From UBA2357 sp041916775 (lineage in GTDB: Bacteria > Pseudomonadota > Gammaproteobacteria > Burkholderiales > Rhodocyclaceae), in contig JAYRYZ010000013.1 of the NCBI GenBank assembly GCA_041916775.1, forward strand, positions 72,083 through 136,082: a stretch of 64,000 nt of DNA. Direction: 5' to 3'. The translations under genes and the position numbers were made by a program. Below the pieces are notes generated by a model. The model was not told where the DNA came from. It saw only the letters and a list, made by a program, of their open reading frames with translations, and did not search any database. Below, piece by piece: positions 22,978 through 31,915 of the stretch (position 1 is its first letter; the number at the start of each line of letters is the position of its first letter).

Positions 22978-25900
22978 ATGAAGGCGGTGCAATCGCTCTC
23001 CCGTCGGATACTGCTGCACGTGCTGGTGTGGTACCTCGCGTTGGTCGCATGCGTCGGGGGCTTGTTGCTGTTTCTGGAACTTGAACGGATCGAGGACGAC
23101 ATCGATGCCGAGTTGATCCAGATACAGGATTCGTTCTCCCGCGGCCTGGAGCAGGCAGTCTGGAACCTCGACCCGGACATGGTCGCGATGCTCGCAACCG
23201 GCATACTGCAAGCGCCAGCCGCTTCCGGAATCAGGATTACCGACGAACGCGGCGCATCCCTGACGAGCGAGGGTACGGTCCCGCGAGCGCTTGCGGAAAC
23301 CAGCCTGCTGTTCGGTGGAACACGCATCCATGAAGTGGTGCTGCTTGGCCCCGGCGCGCCCGCCTCGCGACAACCGATCGGTACGCTCGCCATATTCACC
23401 GATGCATCCGTGCTCCAGGAGCGACTGAAGGCCAGCTTCACCTCGATGCTGATCAACACGCTGGTTGTCGGCAGCGGCATGTGGCTGGCACTGTTCCTCG
23501 GCATTCGCCGCTACCTCGGCCGTCCGTTGCTGCAGGTCACCAACGCGATCGCGCGCATGTCGGAGGCGCAGGCTAGCGGGATGCAGGAATCGATCGCGTA
23601 TGCGCATCGCGACGAGCTGGGGCTTCTGGTGGGCGCATTGAATCAGATGAATGCGCGGGTGATGCACTCGCGCACCGCACTGGATCAGGCCAACAAGTCG
23701 CTGGAAGCGATGGTGCAGGCTCGTACCGCAGCGCTCGCGGCCGCCACGGAAGAGTCCGAGCGACGTGCCGAGAAGCTGCTTCGCAGCACCCGCCAGTTGC
23801 AGTTCATGCTGGATCACAGCCCGATCGCGGCGCGCATCATGACCATTCCCGCGCGCACCGCAGACCTGAAACTCCTGTTCGCCAACCCCAGCTTCATGCA
23901 GTTGTTCCGCCCCGCCTCGTTCGAGGTCGTGCAGCGTCATCCGCAGGGCATCTATCGTGATCCGGCGGATTTCGCCCGCGCCCATCAGGACATCAGGGCC
24001 AACCGGGACATCTCCGGCGCACGTCTGCTGCCGATGCAGACCTACGACGGGGAGCCACGCTGGATCATGGCTTCCTTCGTGCCGATCATCTTCGATGAGC
24101 AGGAATGCGGACTTGCCTGGTTCTACGACGTCACCGAGTTGCAGGGCGCCCGTGAAGCGGCGGAGCAGGCAGCGCAGACCAAGGCGAGTTTCCTCGCCAA
24201 CATGAGCCATGAGATCCGCACCCCGCTCAATGGCATCATCGGGCTGAGCGAGGTGATGATGAAGACCCCGCTGTCACCTCGCCAGCAGGACTTTCTCGCG
24301 AAGATCCAGCGTGCCGGCCTGCATCTGCTCGGCATCATCAACGAGATCCTGGATTTCTCCAAGATCGAGGCCGGCAAGCTGGATGTCGAGAGCGCGCCAT
24401 TCAGCATCGAGCAGGTCATCGGACCTGTCCGCGACATTCTTGCCGAAAAACTGGCCGAGCGCAGCCTGCGCTTCACCATGGAGGTGGATCCTGAAATCCC
24501 GACGCGGCTGTATGGCGACCCGCTGCGCCTGCGCCAGATTCTGATCAACTACTGCAACAACGCAGTCAAGTTCACCGAACACGGCAGCATACACATCGCA
24601 CTGCGCGCCGAGGACGTCACCCCCACGAGCCTCACACTGCATGCCAGCGTGAGTGACACCGGCATCGGCATGACGGACGAACAGGTGGGTCGGCTCTTCC
24701 AGAGTTTCAGCCAGGCCGACGCGTCGATCACCCGTCGCTTCGGAGGCACCGGCCTGGGGCTCGCGATCTGCAAGCGCCTGGCCGAGTTGATGGGTGGCTC
24801 CGTGGGGGTCCGCTCGACCCTGGGCAAGGGCAGCACCTTCTGGTTCACCGCCCGGCTGGCATGGCAAGCCGAGGGCGCTTCCTGCGACGCGTCCGCGCTG
24901 CTGATCCTGCTGCCCGAGGCACGCGCGAACGAGGTGGGTAGCTGGGCTAGCAATTTCGGCTGTACGGTGACGCTGGGCAACCCCTCCATGCCTCGAGAGG
25001 AACAACGCACCGCGATACTGCACGCGGACGCCGGCCTGGTCGTCACCGAGCCCGCGATCTGGGAGACCATCCGCGCAGCATGGGCAGAGCGGCACATCGA
25101 TGCACGTACCCGCCCGCTACGCCTGCTGCTGCTCGACGACGGCGACGACATGCGCTCACCGCAGGATCTGCCCGGGCACGCCCTGCACCTGCGACACCCT
25201 GTCTCCGCGAGCGATTTTTTCGAGGCGATCTCGCAGCTCCTCGGCAACAGCTTCGTATCACGACTCGGGGACGCACGCGAAGACCCCCGACTCGTGGCCC
25301 TGGCGGGCAGCCGCGTTCTCCTGGTCGAGGACAATGACATCAACCAGCTTGTCGCAGTGGAACTGCTCGAGAGTCATGGCTTCGTCGTCGATGTCGCCGA
25401 GAACGGCCACGCCGCGGTGGAGAAGACTGTCACGACAAGATATGACATTGTGCTCATGGACATGCAGATGCCGATCATGGACGGCGTGACGGCAGCGGTC
25501 GAGATCCGCCGCAGACTCGATGCAGCGACGCTGCCCATCGTCGCGATGACGGCCAACGCCATGTCTGGCGACCGTCGCAAGTGCTATGAGGCGGGCATGC
25601 AGGGCTTCATCACCAAGCCGATCGATACCCACCGCCTCTGGGCAGAGCTCAAAACCTGGATCAAGCCGCGCAAGCCCGCCTATGCCCCTGCCAATGTGAC
25701 CAGATCCACCGCAGACGCCGCGGCCACCGGTTCGGCAGAGCCTGTCCCGATGATGATTGCAGGTGACGTCTTGACGCTCACCATCGACGGTCTCGATGTA
25801 CGCTCAGGTCTCGCGCGCACGATGGGACGCAGCGCGCTCTATCTGTCCCTGCTCCGAAAATTCCCGGCCAATCAGGGCGACGCCGTCGTCGCACTCCGAG

Positions 25901-26124
25901 CAGCGCTCGAGAAGGACGACTGGACGACCGCCGAGCGGATCGCGCATACCCTCAAGGGCGTGGCCGGCACGATAGGCGCCGGTATCTTGCAGGCGCAGGC
26001 AGAGGAGTTCGAACATCTATTGCGGACGCGCGCCTCACCAGCAACGATCGGCACGGCGCTCGAGCCACTGGGCGCCGAACTCGAGCGCCTCTGCGCTACG
26101 CTTCGGCGACTGCCACCCGGCTGA
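22978..26124 (+). CDS. Hybrid sensor histidine kinase with REC and Hpt domains
   Basis: About 1048 aa (ATG 22978; GTG 22975 also possible). A membrane helix near residues 10-35 ('VLVWYLALVACVGGLLLFLE') precedes a ~120-residue periplasmic sensor, a second helix ('MLINTLVVGSGMWLALFLGI') and HAMP. A PAS domain follows (~280-400). The kinase core has the H-box 'FLANMSHEIRTPLNGIIG', N-box 'ILINYCNNAVKFT', and 'DTGIGM', 'GGTGLGLAICK'. A degenerate receiver-like stretch precedes a true REC ('RVLLVEDNDINQ', 'IVLMDMQMPIMDG', 'FITKPI') and a C-terminal Hpt with 'IAHTLKGVAGTIGA'. No partner regulator is adjacent. Its signal is unknown. It is the first host gene beyond the island. Confidence 0.93.
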   Translation: MKAVQSLSRRILLHVLVWYLALVACVGGLLLFLELERIEDDIDAELIQIQDSFSRGLEQAVWNLDPDMVAMLATGILQAPAASGIRITDERGASLTSEGTVPRALAETSLLFGGTRIHEVVLLGPGAPASRQPIGTLAIFTDASVLQERLKASFTSMLINTLVVGSGMWLALFLGIRRYLGRPLLQVTNAIARMSEAQASGMQESIAYAHRDELGLLVGALNQMNARVMHSRTALDQANKSLEAMVQARTAALAAATEESERRAEKLLRSTRQLQFMLDHSPIAARIMTIPARTADLKLLFANPSFMQLFRPASFEVVQRHPQGIYRDPADFARAHQDIRANRDISGARLLPMQTYDGEPRWIMASFVPIIFDEQECGLAWFYDVTELQGAREAAEQAAQTKASFLANMSHEIRTPLNGIIGLSEVMMKTPLSPRQQDFLAKIQRAGLHLLGIINEILDFSKIEAGKLDVESAPFSIEQVIGPVRDILAEKLAERSLRFTMEVDPEIPTRLYGDPLRLRQILINYCNNAVKFTEHGSIHIALRAEDVTPTSLTLHASVSDTGIGMTDEQVGRLFQSFSQADASITRRFGGTGLGLAICKRLAELMGGSVGVRSTLGKGSTFWFTARLAWQAEGASCDASALLILLPEARANEVGSWASNFGCTVTLGNPSMPREEQRTAILHADAGLVVTEPAIWETIRAAWAERHIDARTRPLRLLLLDDGDDMRSPQDLPGHALHLRHPVSASDFFEAISQLLGNSFVSRLGDAREDPRLVALAGSRVLLVEDNDINQLVAVELLESHGFVVDVAENGHAAVEKTVTTRYDIVLMDMQMPIMDGVTAAVEIRRRLDAATLPIVAMTANAMSGDRRKCYEAGMQGFITKPIDTHRLWAELKTWIKPRKPAYAPANVTRSTADAAATGSAEPVPMMIAGDVLTLTIDGLDVRSGLARTMGRSALYLSLLRKFPANQGDAVVALRAALEKDDWTTAERIAHTLKGVAGTIGAGILQAQAEEFEHLLRTRASPATIGTALEPLGAELERLCATLRRLPPG

Positions 26125-26155
26125 CGCCTCATGCGCAGACGGGCAGCCTGCCTGC

Positions 26156-27673
26156 TCAGTTTTCCGGGGTCAGCAACGACACCCCCAGCCGCGCACGACG
26201 CACAAGCCACGGGCTGGGGCGGTAGCGCGGATCACGGTAGAAGGCATGCAGCGCATCGAGGATGGCCAGCACGCGCGCAGCGCCCAGCGCATCGCCCCAT
26301 GCGAGCGGGCCCTTCGGGTAGCCGAGGCCGAGCGTCACCGCGCTGTCGATGTCCTCTGGCGAAGCAATGCGTTGCTGCGCAATGTCGCAAGCGATGTTGA
26401 CGATCATCGCCAGCACCCGCTGCACGACGAAACCCGGGCTGTCGTGGATCCGCTCCACCGCATGCCCCGCCGCGGCGAGCGCAGCCCAGGCCGCCTGCAG
26501 CATCTCCGGGCGGGTGACCGGCGTGCCCATGATCGTGGTCGTGCCGCCCGCAATGAGTCCATCCACCGCGACCGTGCGCGCCGGATCGAGGCCCGCTTCG
26601 AGCGCGGTGCTGGTGGCGTCGGTGCCGAGCGGGAACACCAGGCACAGCGCCTCCGGCCCGGGCGCGGCGCCGGTGTCCAACGGTACGCCCGCCTGTGCGA
26701 GACGCGCGGCGACGCCGACGCCCATCGCGCATGGGGCGCACCATACCGGCGTCACGCCCAACGCCGGCGCGACGGGCGGCGGGGAAGTTTGCGCCTTGCC
26801 CTCTTCATACACGTAGAAACCCTGGCCGGTCTTGCGCCCGAGCAGCCCGGCGGCGAGGCGCTGGCGTGCGATCGGCGAGGGCCGGTAGCGCGGCTCCTGG
26901 TAATACTGGTCGTGGATGGACTCCATCACCGGCTGCGACACGTCCAGCCCGGTGAGGTCCAGGAGTTCGAACGGCCCGAGGCGGAAACCAGCAACGCCCT
27001 TCAGGATACGGTCCACCGTGTGGAAATCGACAATCCCCTCGCCGACGATGCGCAGCGCCTCGGTGAGATAGCCACGCCCCGCGTGGTTCACGATGAAACC
27101 CGGCGTGTCCTTCGCCCGCACCGGGGTGTGGCCCATGCGCCGCGCGAGCACCATCAGCGCGTCGCCCACCCAGGCCGCGCCGCGCACGCCGTCGATGACC
27201 TCGACCACCTTCATCAGCGGCACCGGACTGAAGAAGTGGAAGCCGCCGACCCGCTGCGGGCGGCGACACGCCGCCGCGATCGCGGTTACCGACAGGGAGG
27301 AGGTGTTGGTTGCGAGCACACAGTCCTCGCCCACCACGTTCTCCAGCGATGCGAACAGCGCGCGCTTCGCGTCGAGGTTCTCGACGATGGCCTCGATCAC
27401 CACGTCGCAACCCGCGAGATCATCCAATCCGGTCGCGACCGCAAGCCGGGCGACGGCTGCGGTGGCAGCTTCCGCGGCAAGCTTGCCCTTTGCCGCCAGC
27501 ATCGTGAATGTCTCGCCGAGTGCAGCACACGCCTCCTCGGCCGCGCCCTCGCGCGCATCGAACAGCACCACGCCGACGCCGGCCTGCGCGGCGATCTGCG
27601 CGATGCCACGCCCCATCAGACCGGCACCGACGATGCCCACCAACACGTCATCACGATCCGCGTTCAGCATCAT
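26156..27673 (-). CDS. 3-hydroxyacyl-CoA dehydrogenase (PaaH-like, double domain)
   Basis: A 505-aa NAD-dependent dehydrogenase of the two-domain 3HCDH type. The Rossmann motif is 'VGIVGAGLMGRGIAQIAA'; 'NTSSLSVTAIAA', 'HFFSPVPLMKVVEVI' (catalytic His) and 'KDTPGFIVN' follow. A second 3HCDH C-terminal domain near the end repeats 'DSPGFVVQRVLAMIVN' and 'LGYPKGPLAWGD'. It would oxidise a 3-hydroxyacyl-CoA, plausibly 3-hydroxypimelyl-CoA formed after ring opening. The start ATG 27673 overlaps the stop of the enoyl-CoA hydratase gene by one base, so the two act together. The true substrate is inferred from context. Confidence 0.9.
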   Translation of the reverse strand: MMLNADRDDVLVGIVGAGLMGRGIAQIAAQAGVGVVLFDAREGAAEEACAALGETFTMLAAKGKLAAEAATAAVARLAVATGLDDLAGCDVVIEAIVENLDAKRALFASLENVVGEDCVLATNTSSLSVTAIAAACRRPQRVGGFHFFSPVPLMKVVEVIDGVRGAAWVGDALMVLARRMGHTPVRAKDTPGFIVNHAGRGYLTEALRIVGEGIVDFHTVDRILKGVAGFRLGPFELLDLTGLDVSQPVMESIHDQYYQEPRYRPSPIARQRLAAGLLGRKTGQGFYVYEEGKAQTSPPPVAPALGVTPVWCAPCAMGVGVAARLAQAGVPLDTGAAPGPEALCLVFPLGTDATSTALEAGLDPARTVAVDGLIAGGTTTIMGTPVTRPEMLQAAWAALAAAGHAVERIHDSPGFVVQRVLAMIVNIACDIAQQRIASPEDIDSAVTLGLGYPKGPLAWGDALGAARVLAILDALHAFYRDPRYRPSPWLVRRARLGVSLLTPEN

Positions 27674-28443
27674 CAACGCCCCTTGAACTGCGGTTTGCGT
27701 TTCTCCAGGAAGGCCTGCATGCCCTCGCGCTTGTCATCACTCGCGAACAGCAACTGGAAGGCCTTGCGCTCGAGCATCAGCGCAGTCTCGAGCGAGGCAT
27801 CCTGGCCGGCGAGCAGCACCTCCTTGATCTGCACGACCGCGAGCGGCGGCAGTGCCGCGATCTCGCGCGCCAGTGCGAGCGCGCGGCTCATCACCTCGGC
27901 GTCGGGCACGACTTCGCTCACCAGCCCGATCGCGCTCGCTTCCGCAGCCGGAATCGCCTGTCCGGTCAGCAGCAAGCGGAAGGCCTTGAATTTGCCGACC
28001 GCACGCGCAAGGCGTTGCGTACCCCCCGCGCCGGGGATGATGCCGACCTTGACCTCGGGCTGGCCGAACTGCGCGCCTTCGCCGGCGATGATGATGTCGG
28101 CGTGCATCGCGAGCTCGCAGCCGCCGCCGAGCGCGTAGCCATTCACCGCCGCGATCACCGGCTTCGGGCAGGCGGCGATGGTGTGCCACATGCGCTGGTT
28201 GTTCAGCAGCAGGATGTCGATCGGGGTGCTCTCCGCCATTGCACGGAGATCGGCGCCGGCGGCAAAGACCTTGTCGCCGCCGGTAAGGATGATGACCCGC
28301 AGGGTGTCATCGACGCTCAACGCCGCGAAATGCGCCGCGAGCTGCTGGCGCACCGCCTGGCTCAACGCGTTGCGTGCCTCCGGCCGGTTCAATCTCACCA
28401 CGGCGATCCCCGCTTCCGGGCGCTCGACGATGACCTCGTCCAT
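27673..28443 (-). CDS. Enoyl-CoA hydratase (PaaF-like)
   Basis: A 256-aa crotonase-family protein. The oxyanion-hole segments are 'KVFAAGADLRAM' and 'YALGGGCELAMHADI' and the second acid is in 'FGQPEVKVGIIPGAGGTQRL'; both active-site glutamates of true hydratases are present. 'FLEKRKPQFKGR' ends it as usual. An AGGAGAAC ribosome-binding site precedes the ATG, and the 115-bp upstream gap is A+T-rich (TATAAAATATT on the minus strand), so it may start its own transcript with the dehydrogenase gene. The likely role is beta-oxidation of the dicarboxyl-CoA from the cyclohexanecarboxylate pathway. Confidence 0.9.
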   Translation of the reverse strand: MDEVIVERPEAGIAVVRLNRPEARNALSQAVRQQLAAHFAALSVDDTLRVIILTGGDKVFAAGADLRAMAESTPIDILLLNNQRMWHTIAACPKPVIAAVNGYALGGGCELAMHADIIIAGEGAQFGQPEVKVGIIPGAGGTQRLARAVGKFKAFRLLLTGQAIPAAEASAIGLVSEVVPDAEVMSRALALAREIAALPPLAVVQIKEVLLAGQDASLETALMLERKAFQLLFASDDKREGMQAFLEKRKPQFKGR

Positions 28444-28558
28444 GTTGTTCTCCTGCTTGTACGCCTGTGCGCACGTTGCTCCGGGCTATGTGCGTTATCT
28501 TAGAATATTTTATAGTTAAACTGTTTGTCGATGGGCGACTCGTGTCCAATCCGCCAAC

Positions 28559-29266
28559 CTATCGGTGCCACACGGTGAATTCGTCCGGCGCCGCGCGCTC
28601 GCTGACGAGGGTGTTTTCGGCTGCCGACGGGTCCGGGTAGCCGAGCGCAATGCCGCACACCACCTGCTCCTCCGGCGGAAGCGCCAGCACCTCGCCGATG
28701 ATGCGGTGATAGTCGATCCACGCCGCCTGCGGGCACGTACCCAAGCCACGCGCCTCGGCCGCTAGCATCACGTTCTGCAGGAACATGCCGTAGTCCAGCC
28801 AGCTGCCTTGGCCCATGCGCCGGTCTATCGTGAACATCAGCCCGACCGGCGCACCGAAGAAGGTGAAGTTCTTGCGATGCTGCGCCTTCATGCGCGGGCC
28901 ATCGCCCTTGGCGATCCCGAGGAGGCCGTAGAGATCCCAGCCCACCTTGCGACGACGTCCGAGGTAAGGTTCGAAGAACTCGGGCGGGTAGTAGTCGTAC
29001 TCGGGCCTGTGGCTGCCATCGGCCGCATCGAAGGCCGCGCAGGTCGCCTCCACGAGGCGCGCCAGCGTCGTGCCCTGCAGCACATGTACCCGCCACGGCT
29101 GGGTGTTGGTGCCTGATGGCGCACGCGCGGCAACGGCGAGGAGGTCGCGCACGGTGTCGTCCGCGACGGGTTCTGGCAGAAAGGCGCGGACGGAGCGTCG
29201 GGCGCGCATCACGCCATCCACGGCAGAGATGATCTGGTCGCGGTTCAGCATGGTTTCGGTTCGCAT
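28559..29266 (-). CDS. Nitroreductase-family flavoprotein
   Basis: A 235-aa FMN-binding protein of the nitroreductase superfamily: 'MRARRSVRAFLPEPV', 'AARAPSGTNTQPWRVHV' (FMN-binding), 'GSWLDYGMFLQNVMLAAEA', 'GLGTCPQAAW' and the closing 'VCGIALGYPDPSAAENTL'. AGGAGAAAG precedes the start. It lies between the transporter genes and the beta-oxidation pair, in the same orientation. Family members reduce nitro groups, quinones or enoates with NAD(P)H. Its role in alicyclic acid metabolism is unknown. Confidence 0.88.
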   Translation of the reverse strand: MRTETMLNRDQIISAVDGVMRARRSVRAFLPEPVADDTVRDLLAVAARAPSGTNTQPWRVHVLQGTTLARLVEATCAAFDAADGSHRPEYDYYPPEFFEPYLGRRRKVGWDLYGLLGIAKGDGPRMKAQHRKNFTFFGAPVGLMFTIDRRMGQGSWLDYGMFLQNVMLAAEARGLGTCPQAAWIDYHRIIGEVLALPPEEQVVCGIALGYPDPSAAENTLVSERAAPDEFTVWHR

Positions 29267-29304
29267 GGATTACTTTCTCCTGAGGCAAGGCAAGAGCGTA
29301 CCTG

Positions 29305-30246
29305 TCAGCGCACCTTCTCGCCGATCATGCGCTTGTAGAGCGCGATGCCCTCACCGACGATACCGCGGCGGAACACCAGCACGCAGAACACGAACAGCCC
29401 GCCCATGATCACCGTGACCAACGCGCCGACCTTGTCGGACAGCTCGGTCTGCAGCGTGACGACAACGGCAGCGCCCACGACCGGGCCGAATACGGTGCCC
29501 ATGCCGCCGAGCAGGGTCATCAGCACCACCTCGCCCGAGGTGTGCCAGTGCACATCCGACAGCGTGGCGAAGCCGAACAGCAGCGTCTTCAGCGATCCCG
29601 CCAGGCCGGCGATCGCGGCCGAAAGCACGAAGGCGAGCAGCTTGTAGCGATCGACGTCGTAGCCGAGCGAGATCGCGCGCGGCTCGTTCTCGCGGATCGC
29701 TTTCAGCGTCTGGCCGAAGGGAGAATGGATGGTGCGCTGGATGAGCCAGAACGCGGCGGCGAAGAGCGCGACGAACACGTAATAGAGCGCGAAGTCGTCG
29801 GCGAGGTCGATGCCGAACAGGCTGCCGCGCGGCACCCCCTGCAGGCCATCCTCACCGCCGGTGAAGGGTGCCTGCAGATAGATGAAATACATCAACTGCG
29901 CAAGCGCGAGCGTGATCATCGCGAAGTAGATGCCCTGGCGGCGGATCGCGAGCGCACCGATCACCCAGCCGAGCGCGCCCGCCGCGAGCGTGCCGAGCAC
30001 GATGCCGGCGAGCGGCGGCAAGCCCCAGACCTTCAGCGCGTGGCCGGAGAGGTAACCCGCGGTGCCGAGGAAGACCGCGTGGCCGAACGAGAGCAGGCCG
30101 GTATAGCCGAGCAGCAGGTTGAAGGCGCAGGCGAAGAGTGCGAAGCACAGCACCTTCATGATCAGCACCGGGTAAATCAGCGCCGGGGCGATGAGCAGCA
30201 GGCCGAGCCCGGCGAGATAGGCAGCGTTGGTTCGGGCGTTCATCAT
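29305..30246 (-). CDS. livM: Branched-chain-type ABC transporter permease LivM
   Basis: A 313-aa integral membrane protein. The start ATG 30246 overlaps the livH stop by ATGA; the longer frame running upstream is antisense of nothing real and passes through livH in the wrong frame. Multiple hydrophobic helices ('VLIMKVLCFALFACAFNLLLG', for example shortened here) and the conserved 'GLLSFGHAVFLGTAGY', 'RRQGIYFAMITLA', 'FGQTLKAIRENEPRA' and 'GGMGTVFGPVVGA' identify LivM. It forms the channel with LivH. Context suggests import of cyclohexanecarboxylate or related acids rather than amino acids. Confidence 0.93.
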   Translation of the reverse strand: MMNARTNAAYLAGLGLLLIAPALIYPVLIMKVLCFALFACAFNLLLGYTGLLSFGHAVFLGTAGYLSGHALKVWGLPPLAGIVLGTLAAGALGWVIGALAIRRQGIYFAMITLALAQLMYFIYLQAPFTGGEDGLQGVPRGSLFGIDLADDFALYYVFVALFAAAFWLIQRTIHSPFGQTLKAIRENEPRAISLGYDVDRYKLLAFVLSAAIAGLAGSLKTLLFGFATLSDVHWHTSGEVVLMTLLGGMGTVFGPVVGAAVVVTLQTELSDKVGALVTVIMGGLFVFCVLVFRRGIVGEGIALYKRMIGEKVR

Positions 30247-31130
30247 TTCTCCTTGCCGAACAGGCCGGCGGGGCGCAGCAGCAGCACGATGACCATGACG
30301 ACGAAGACCACCGTCGAGCTGGCCTCCGCATAAAAGACCTTGGTGAGCCCCTCTACGAGACCGAGCCCGAGCCCGGTCAGCACCGAGCCGAGGATGGAGC
30401 CCATGCCGCCGATCACGACCACCGCGAACACGGTGATGATCATGTTTGAGCTCATCAGCGGGCTGACCTGGGTGGTGGGCGCAGCCAGCACTCCCGCGAG
30501 CCCGGCAAGTGCCGCGCCGAACGCGAAGGTGAGCATCACCATGATCGGCACGTTGATGCCGAAGGCCTGGGTCAGCTGCGGGTTCTCGGTGGCTGCGCGC
30601 AGATAGGCGCCCAGCCGCGTCTTCTCGATCACATACCAGGTGGCAAGGCACACCGCGAGCGAGATCACGATGACCCAGGCTCGATACTTGGGCAGGAACA
30701 TGAAGCCCAGATTGATCGCACCGTTGAGCTCCGCGGGAATGGAGTAGGGCTGACCCGCGACGCCGAAGAAGTGGCGGAACACGCCACCGATGATGAGCGC
30801 GAGGCCGAAGGTGAGCAACAGGCCGTAGAGTGGGTCGAGCTTGTAGATCCAGCGCAGCAGGAAGCGCTCGATGACGACGCCGAACGCGCCCACCAGCAGC
30901 GGCACCAGCAGCAGCGACCACCAGTAGCCGATGCCGAGGTAGGCACCCGCCATCCAGGCGAACATCGCGCCCATCATGTACATCGCGCCGTGGGCGAAGT
31001 TGATGATGTGCAGCATGCCGAAGATCACCGCCAGCCCCAGGCTCAGCAGCGCGTAGAAGGATCCGTTCACCAGGCCCAGCATGAGCTGGCCGAGGAGCGC
31101 GGGCAGGGGTACCCCGAAGATGTCGATCAT
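30243..31130 (-). CDS. livH: Branched-chain-type ABC transporter permease LivH
   Basis: A 295-aa permease starting at 'MIDIFGVPLPALLGQLMLG' (ATG 31130, GGAG nine bases upstream); the in-frame start 15 bases earlier has no ribosome-binding site. Conserved LivH blocks are 'GLVNGSFYALLSLGLAVIFG', 'MLHIINFAHGAMYMMGA', 'AATENPQLTQAFGINV' and 'VVIGGMGSILGSV'. It pairs with LivM; ATP-binding genes livF and livG lie immediately upstream. Confidence 0.94.
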   Translation of the reverse strand: MIDIFGVPLPALLGQLMLGLVNGSFYALLSLGLAVIFGMLHIINFAHGAMYMMGAMFAWMAGAYLGIGYWWSLLLVPLLVGAFGVVIERFLLRWIYKLDPLYGLLLTFGLALIIGGVFRHFFGVAGQPYSIPAELNGAINLGFMFLPKYRAWVIVISLAVCLATWYVIEKTRLGAYLRAATENPQLTQAFGINVPIMVMLTFAFGAALAGLAGVLAAPTTQVSPLMSSNMIITVFAVVVIGGMGSILGSVLTGLGLGLVEGLTKVFYAEASSTVVFVVMVIVLLLRPAGLFGKEK

Positions 31131-31203
31131 GTGGCGGGTCTCCATTCGAATGCAGGTTGCGCCGCACCTGTGCGATGCCGGTGCAGGCATGGGTTGCGCG
31201 TGC

Positions 31204-31914
31204 TCATACGCCGAGCATGGCTTGCAGCGTGTCCATGTTGTCGGCGAGCTCGTGCTGGGCGATCTCCATCGCGATCTGCCCGTGCTCGACGACGAACATG
31301 CGATCGGCGAGCGGGGCTGCGAAACGGAAGTTCTGCTCGACCAGCACGATGGTGTAGTCGCGCGCCTTGAGCTGACGGATCACCTCGGCAAGCTTCTGCA
31401 CGATCACCGGCGCAAGGCCCTCCGAGATCTCGTCGAGCAGCAGCAGGCGCGCGCCGGTGCGCAGGATGCGCGCCATCGCCAGCATCTGCTGCTCGCCGCC
31501 GGAGAGGCGCGTACCCTGGCTGTGGCGGCGCTCGGCGAGGTTGGGGAACATCGCGTAGAGCGCCTCGAGGCTCATCCCGCCACTGGTGAGACGCGGCGGC
31601 AGCAGCAGGTTCTCCTCGGTGGTGAGGGCCGAGAATATGCCGCGCTCCTCGGGGCAATAGCCCACACCGAGTTGCGCGATGCGGTGCGGCGCCATGTTGA
31701 TCGCCTCACGCCCGTTGATCATGATCGAGCCGGTGCGCTTGCCGGTGAGCCCCATCAGCGCACGCAGCGTGGTGGTGCGCCCGGCGCCGTTGCGCCCGAG
31801 CAGGCTCACGCACTCGCCGCGCCGTACGGTGAAATCCATGCCGTGCAGGATGTGGGATTCGCCGTAGAACGCATGCAGGCGCTCGACGCGCAGGTATTCG
31901 GTCTTCGCGCTCAT
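31204..31914 (-). CDS. livF: Branched-chain-type ABC transporter ATPase LivF
   Basis: A 236-aa ATPase. The Walker A loop is GRNGAGRT (40-47), with Arg46 where the canonical Lys is expected; the signature 'LSGGEQQMLAMAR' and Walker B 'LLLLDEISEGLAP' are standard. 'VGYCPEERGIFSALT' is the usual LivF segment. The Lys-to-Arg form recurs in some LivF proteins of aromatic/alicyclic acid transporters, so it need not mean inactivity. It follows livG by one base. Confidence 0.93.
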   Translation of the reverse strand: MSAKTEYLRVERLHAFYGESHILHGMDFTVRRGECVSLLGRNGAGRTTTLRALMGLTGKRTGSIMINGREAINMAPHRIAQLGVGYCPEERGIFSALTTEENLLLPPRLTSGGMSLEALYAMFPNLAERRHSQGTRLSGGEQQMLAMARILRTGARLLLLDEISEGLAPVIVQKLAEVIRQLKARDYTIVLVEQNFRFAAPLADRMFVVEHGQIAMEIAQHELADNMDTLQAMLGV

Positions 31915-31915
31915 C

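Noticed and set aside
26246..28138. Very long plus-strand frame opposite the dehydrogenase/hydratase genes
   Set aside because: His/Arg-rich antisense shadow typical of high-GC DNA; both minus-strand genes show intact catalytic motifs.
30247..31167. Long N-terminal extension of LivM
   Set aside because: The extension lies out of frame within livH and reads Arg/His-rich; the LivM start at 30246 is coupled to the livH stop.
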